DNA of 6,556 nt. Origin: Myxococcales bacterium (GTDB taxonomy: Bacteria > Myxococcota_A > Polyangia > Palsa-1104). Shown in pieces: positions 5,945 through 6,556 of the stretch (position 1 is the first letter of the stretch; each line of letters opens with the position of its first letter). The position numbers and the translations under genes are program-made. The DNA is taken from the NCBI GenBank assembly GCA_023248835.1, contig JAHFDU010000229.1, positions 1 through 6,556 on the forward strand, given 5' to 3'. Below the pieces are notes generated by a model that was not told the DNA's origin, searched no databases, and saw only the letters and a list, made by a program, of their open reading frames with translations.

Positions 5945-6096
5945 CAAGTCGGTTTGCGACCGCGCAAGAACAGAGAAACCAGCGGCGTCAGAAAGGAGAT
6001 CGCCGCCATGCCGAAAAGCAGAAAAGTGACATCGACACCGAGTGACGACGAATTGGGGTTGTATCCCCACTTGACCGCAATGATTTTTCCCGCCAT
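5944..6096 (-). CDS. 50-residue small membrane peptide, candidate radical SAM substrate
   Basis: This short gene runs from ATG 6096 to TGA 5944-5946. It has a strong Shine-Dalgarno, AGGAG, 9 nt upstream, and its stop overlaps the ATG of the radical SAM gene as TGATG. Residues 1-9 (MAGKIIAVK) are basic and hydrophobic. Residues 10-20 (WGYNPNSSSLG) are polar and turn-forming with one Trp and one Tyr, and residues 21-24 are VDVT. Residues 25-44 are a membrane helix (FLLFGMAAISFLTPLVSLFL), and the tail is basic (RGRKPT). There is no Cys, no double-Gly cleavage site and no classical signal peptide. The coupling suggests made-to-measure synthesis with the enzyme, and Trp, Tyr, Asn and Ser side chains are all known targets of radical SAM peptide enzymes. 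I do not recognise the family with certainty. It could instead be a small membrane subunit or anchor for the radical SAM protein. Confidence 0.8.
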   Translation of the reverse strand: MAGKIIAVKWGYNPNSSSLGVDVTFLLFGMAAISFLTPLVSLFLRGRKPT

Positions 6097-6105
6097 CGGA
6101 TAAGT

Positions 6106-6110
6106 CTCCT
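6106..6110 (-). promoter_or_regulatory. Ribosome binding site of the 50-codon gene
   Basis: AGGAG on the minus strand sits 9 nt before ATG 6096. It is the main evidence that this short frame is translated. A TACTAT (6124-6129, minus) just upstream could be a -10 box, but no good -35 partner is visible. Confidence 0.75.
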
Positions 6111-6150
6111 AAGACCCAATCGGATAGTACTCCAAGCCGAGACGGTTGGC

Positions 6151-6250
6151 TCCGTAGTTCTAGCAGTAGCTGAAAGCTCACAGCTGAAAGGTGAGAACGC
6201 TTCCGTAGTTCTGGCAGGTGTTTTTTCTGTAGCTGAAAGCTGACAGCTGA
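6151..6250. repeat. Duplicated intergenic repeat modules upstream of the small gene
   Basis: Two modules occur twice in the same order. TCCGTAGTTCTRGCAG is at 6151-6166 and 6202-6217. GTAGCTGAAAGCTSACAGCTGA is at 6166-6187 and 6229-6250, with one difference. The second module contains CAGCTG and several AGCT/CAGCT half-palindromes, so alternative short stems can form. In the second copy a T-rich 11-12-bp insert (6218-6228) separates the modules. The stretch lies between the kinase stop and the small gene. Confidence 0.8.
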
Positions 6251-6260
6251 GAGCCTCCGC

Positions 6261-6556
6261 CTAAGCGGTTTTGACTGCGGCGAGACGGGGCAGCGAGATT
6301 TCAAAACGGACGCCGCCGCCTTCGCGGTCGCCGACTTCGATAGTGCCGCCATGCGCTTCGACCACCAGCCGGCAGAGATAGAGCCCGAGCCCACGCGCGC
6401 CGGGGGCAGTTTGCGGATCGACCGATCCATACTTGGAGAACAGCCGCGAACGCAGCCCGATCGGAATCGACGGGCCGCTGTTCTCGACGTACAGGAGGGT
6501 GCGGCGGCCGTCGTGGTTGCAGCCGAGCCGGATCATCCCCTTGGGCGGGGTGTAAC
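6261..6556 (-). CDS. Sensor histidine kinase, C-terminal ATPase domain (partial)
   Basis: The gene enters from the right edge; about 97 C-terminal residues are visible and the frame is open to base 6556. The visible part begins YTPPKGMIRLG, the end of the N box (usually NAxKYTPPxG) of a HATPase_c domain. The G1 box is VENSGPSIP, with Asn in place of the more usual Asp, a variant seen in other kinases. It is followed by the F-box region LFSKYGSVD, the G2 box GARGLGLYLCRLVVEAHGG, and the final strands TIEVGDREGGGVRFEISLP. Such kinases autophosphorylate a His and pass the phosphate to a response regulator; sensor, His box and partner lie outside the window. It is on the same strand as, and 164 bp upstream of, the 50-codon peptide gene. 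Co-transcription is possible but not shown. Confidence 0.92.
   Translation of the reverse strand, partial: YTPPKGMIRLGCNHDGRRTLLYVENSGPSIPIGLRSRLFSKYGSVDPQTAPGARGLGLYLCRLVVEAHGGTIEVGDREGGGVRFEISLPRLAAVKTA

Noticed and set aside
5945..6430. N-terminal extension of the radical SAM frame up to 6430
   Set aside because: It runs through the small gene and the kinase 3' end in another frame and gives low-complexity, Arg/Ser-rich sequence with no domain. ATG 5944 with TGATG coupling fits better.

Overview
The window is GC-rich, gene-dense bacterial DNA. Several traits fit a myxobacterium-like member of the Deltaproteobacteria/Myxococcota. These are a secreted TPR protein of the kind common there, a Pro-rich protein with a 'KTLLGIP' motif, a bacterial lysyl oxidase and a DUF299 phosphotransferase. 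The assignment is an inference from gene style only; no rRNA, tRNA, CRISPR array or insertion sequence is visible.

Layout. Bases 1-457 (+) are the C-terminal end of a GT-B glycosyltransferase. It converges, 10 bp apart, on a minus-strand gene (468-1250) for a secreted or membrane TPR protein. A 131-bp divergent region with two sets of short tandem repeats (10 bp and 9 bp) separates that gene from a plus-strand gene (1382-2722) for a tail-anchored coiled-coil protein. The next intergenic stretch (2723-3005) carries four copies of a 22-bp hairpin-forming unit. They lie just upstream of a lysyl oxidase-family lipoprotein gene (3006-3861), whose signal peptide and enzyme body are in different reading frames. 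The lysyl oxidase gene converges on a minus-strand cluster that fills the rest of the window.

The minus-strand cluster, in transcription order, is: the ATPase end of a histidine kinase (6556-6261, cut by the window edge); a 164-bp spacer with duplicated repeats; a 50-codon small gene (6096-5944) with a good Shine-Dalgarno; a radical SAM/SPASM protein (5944-4703) whose ATG overlaps the small gene's stop as TGATG; and a pyruvate,phosphate dikinase / PEP synthase regulatory protein (4740-3889). The last two genes overlap by 38 bp inside a hexanucleotide repeat that is read in two frames.

The most interesting part is the small gene plus radical SAM/SPASM pair. SPASM proteins often mature ribosomally made peptides, and the preceding tiny coupled gene is where a precursor would be expected. 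The peptide has no Cys, a distinctive W-G-Y-N-P-N-S-S-S-L-G segment and a C-terminal membrane helix, so it does not look like a textbook precursor. A peptide-modification system linked to central-metabolism control (and perhaps to the histidine kinase) is a hypothesis, not a demonstrated function.
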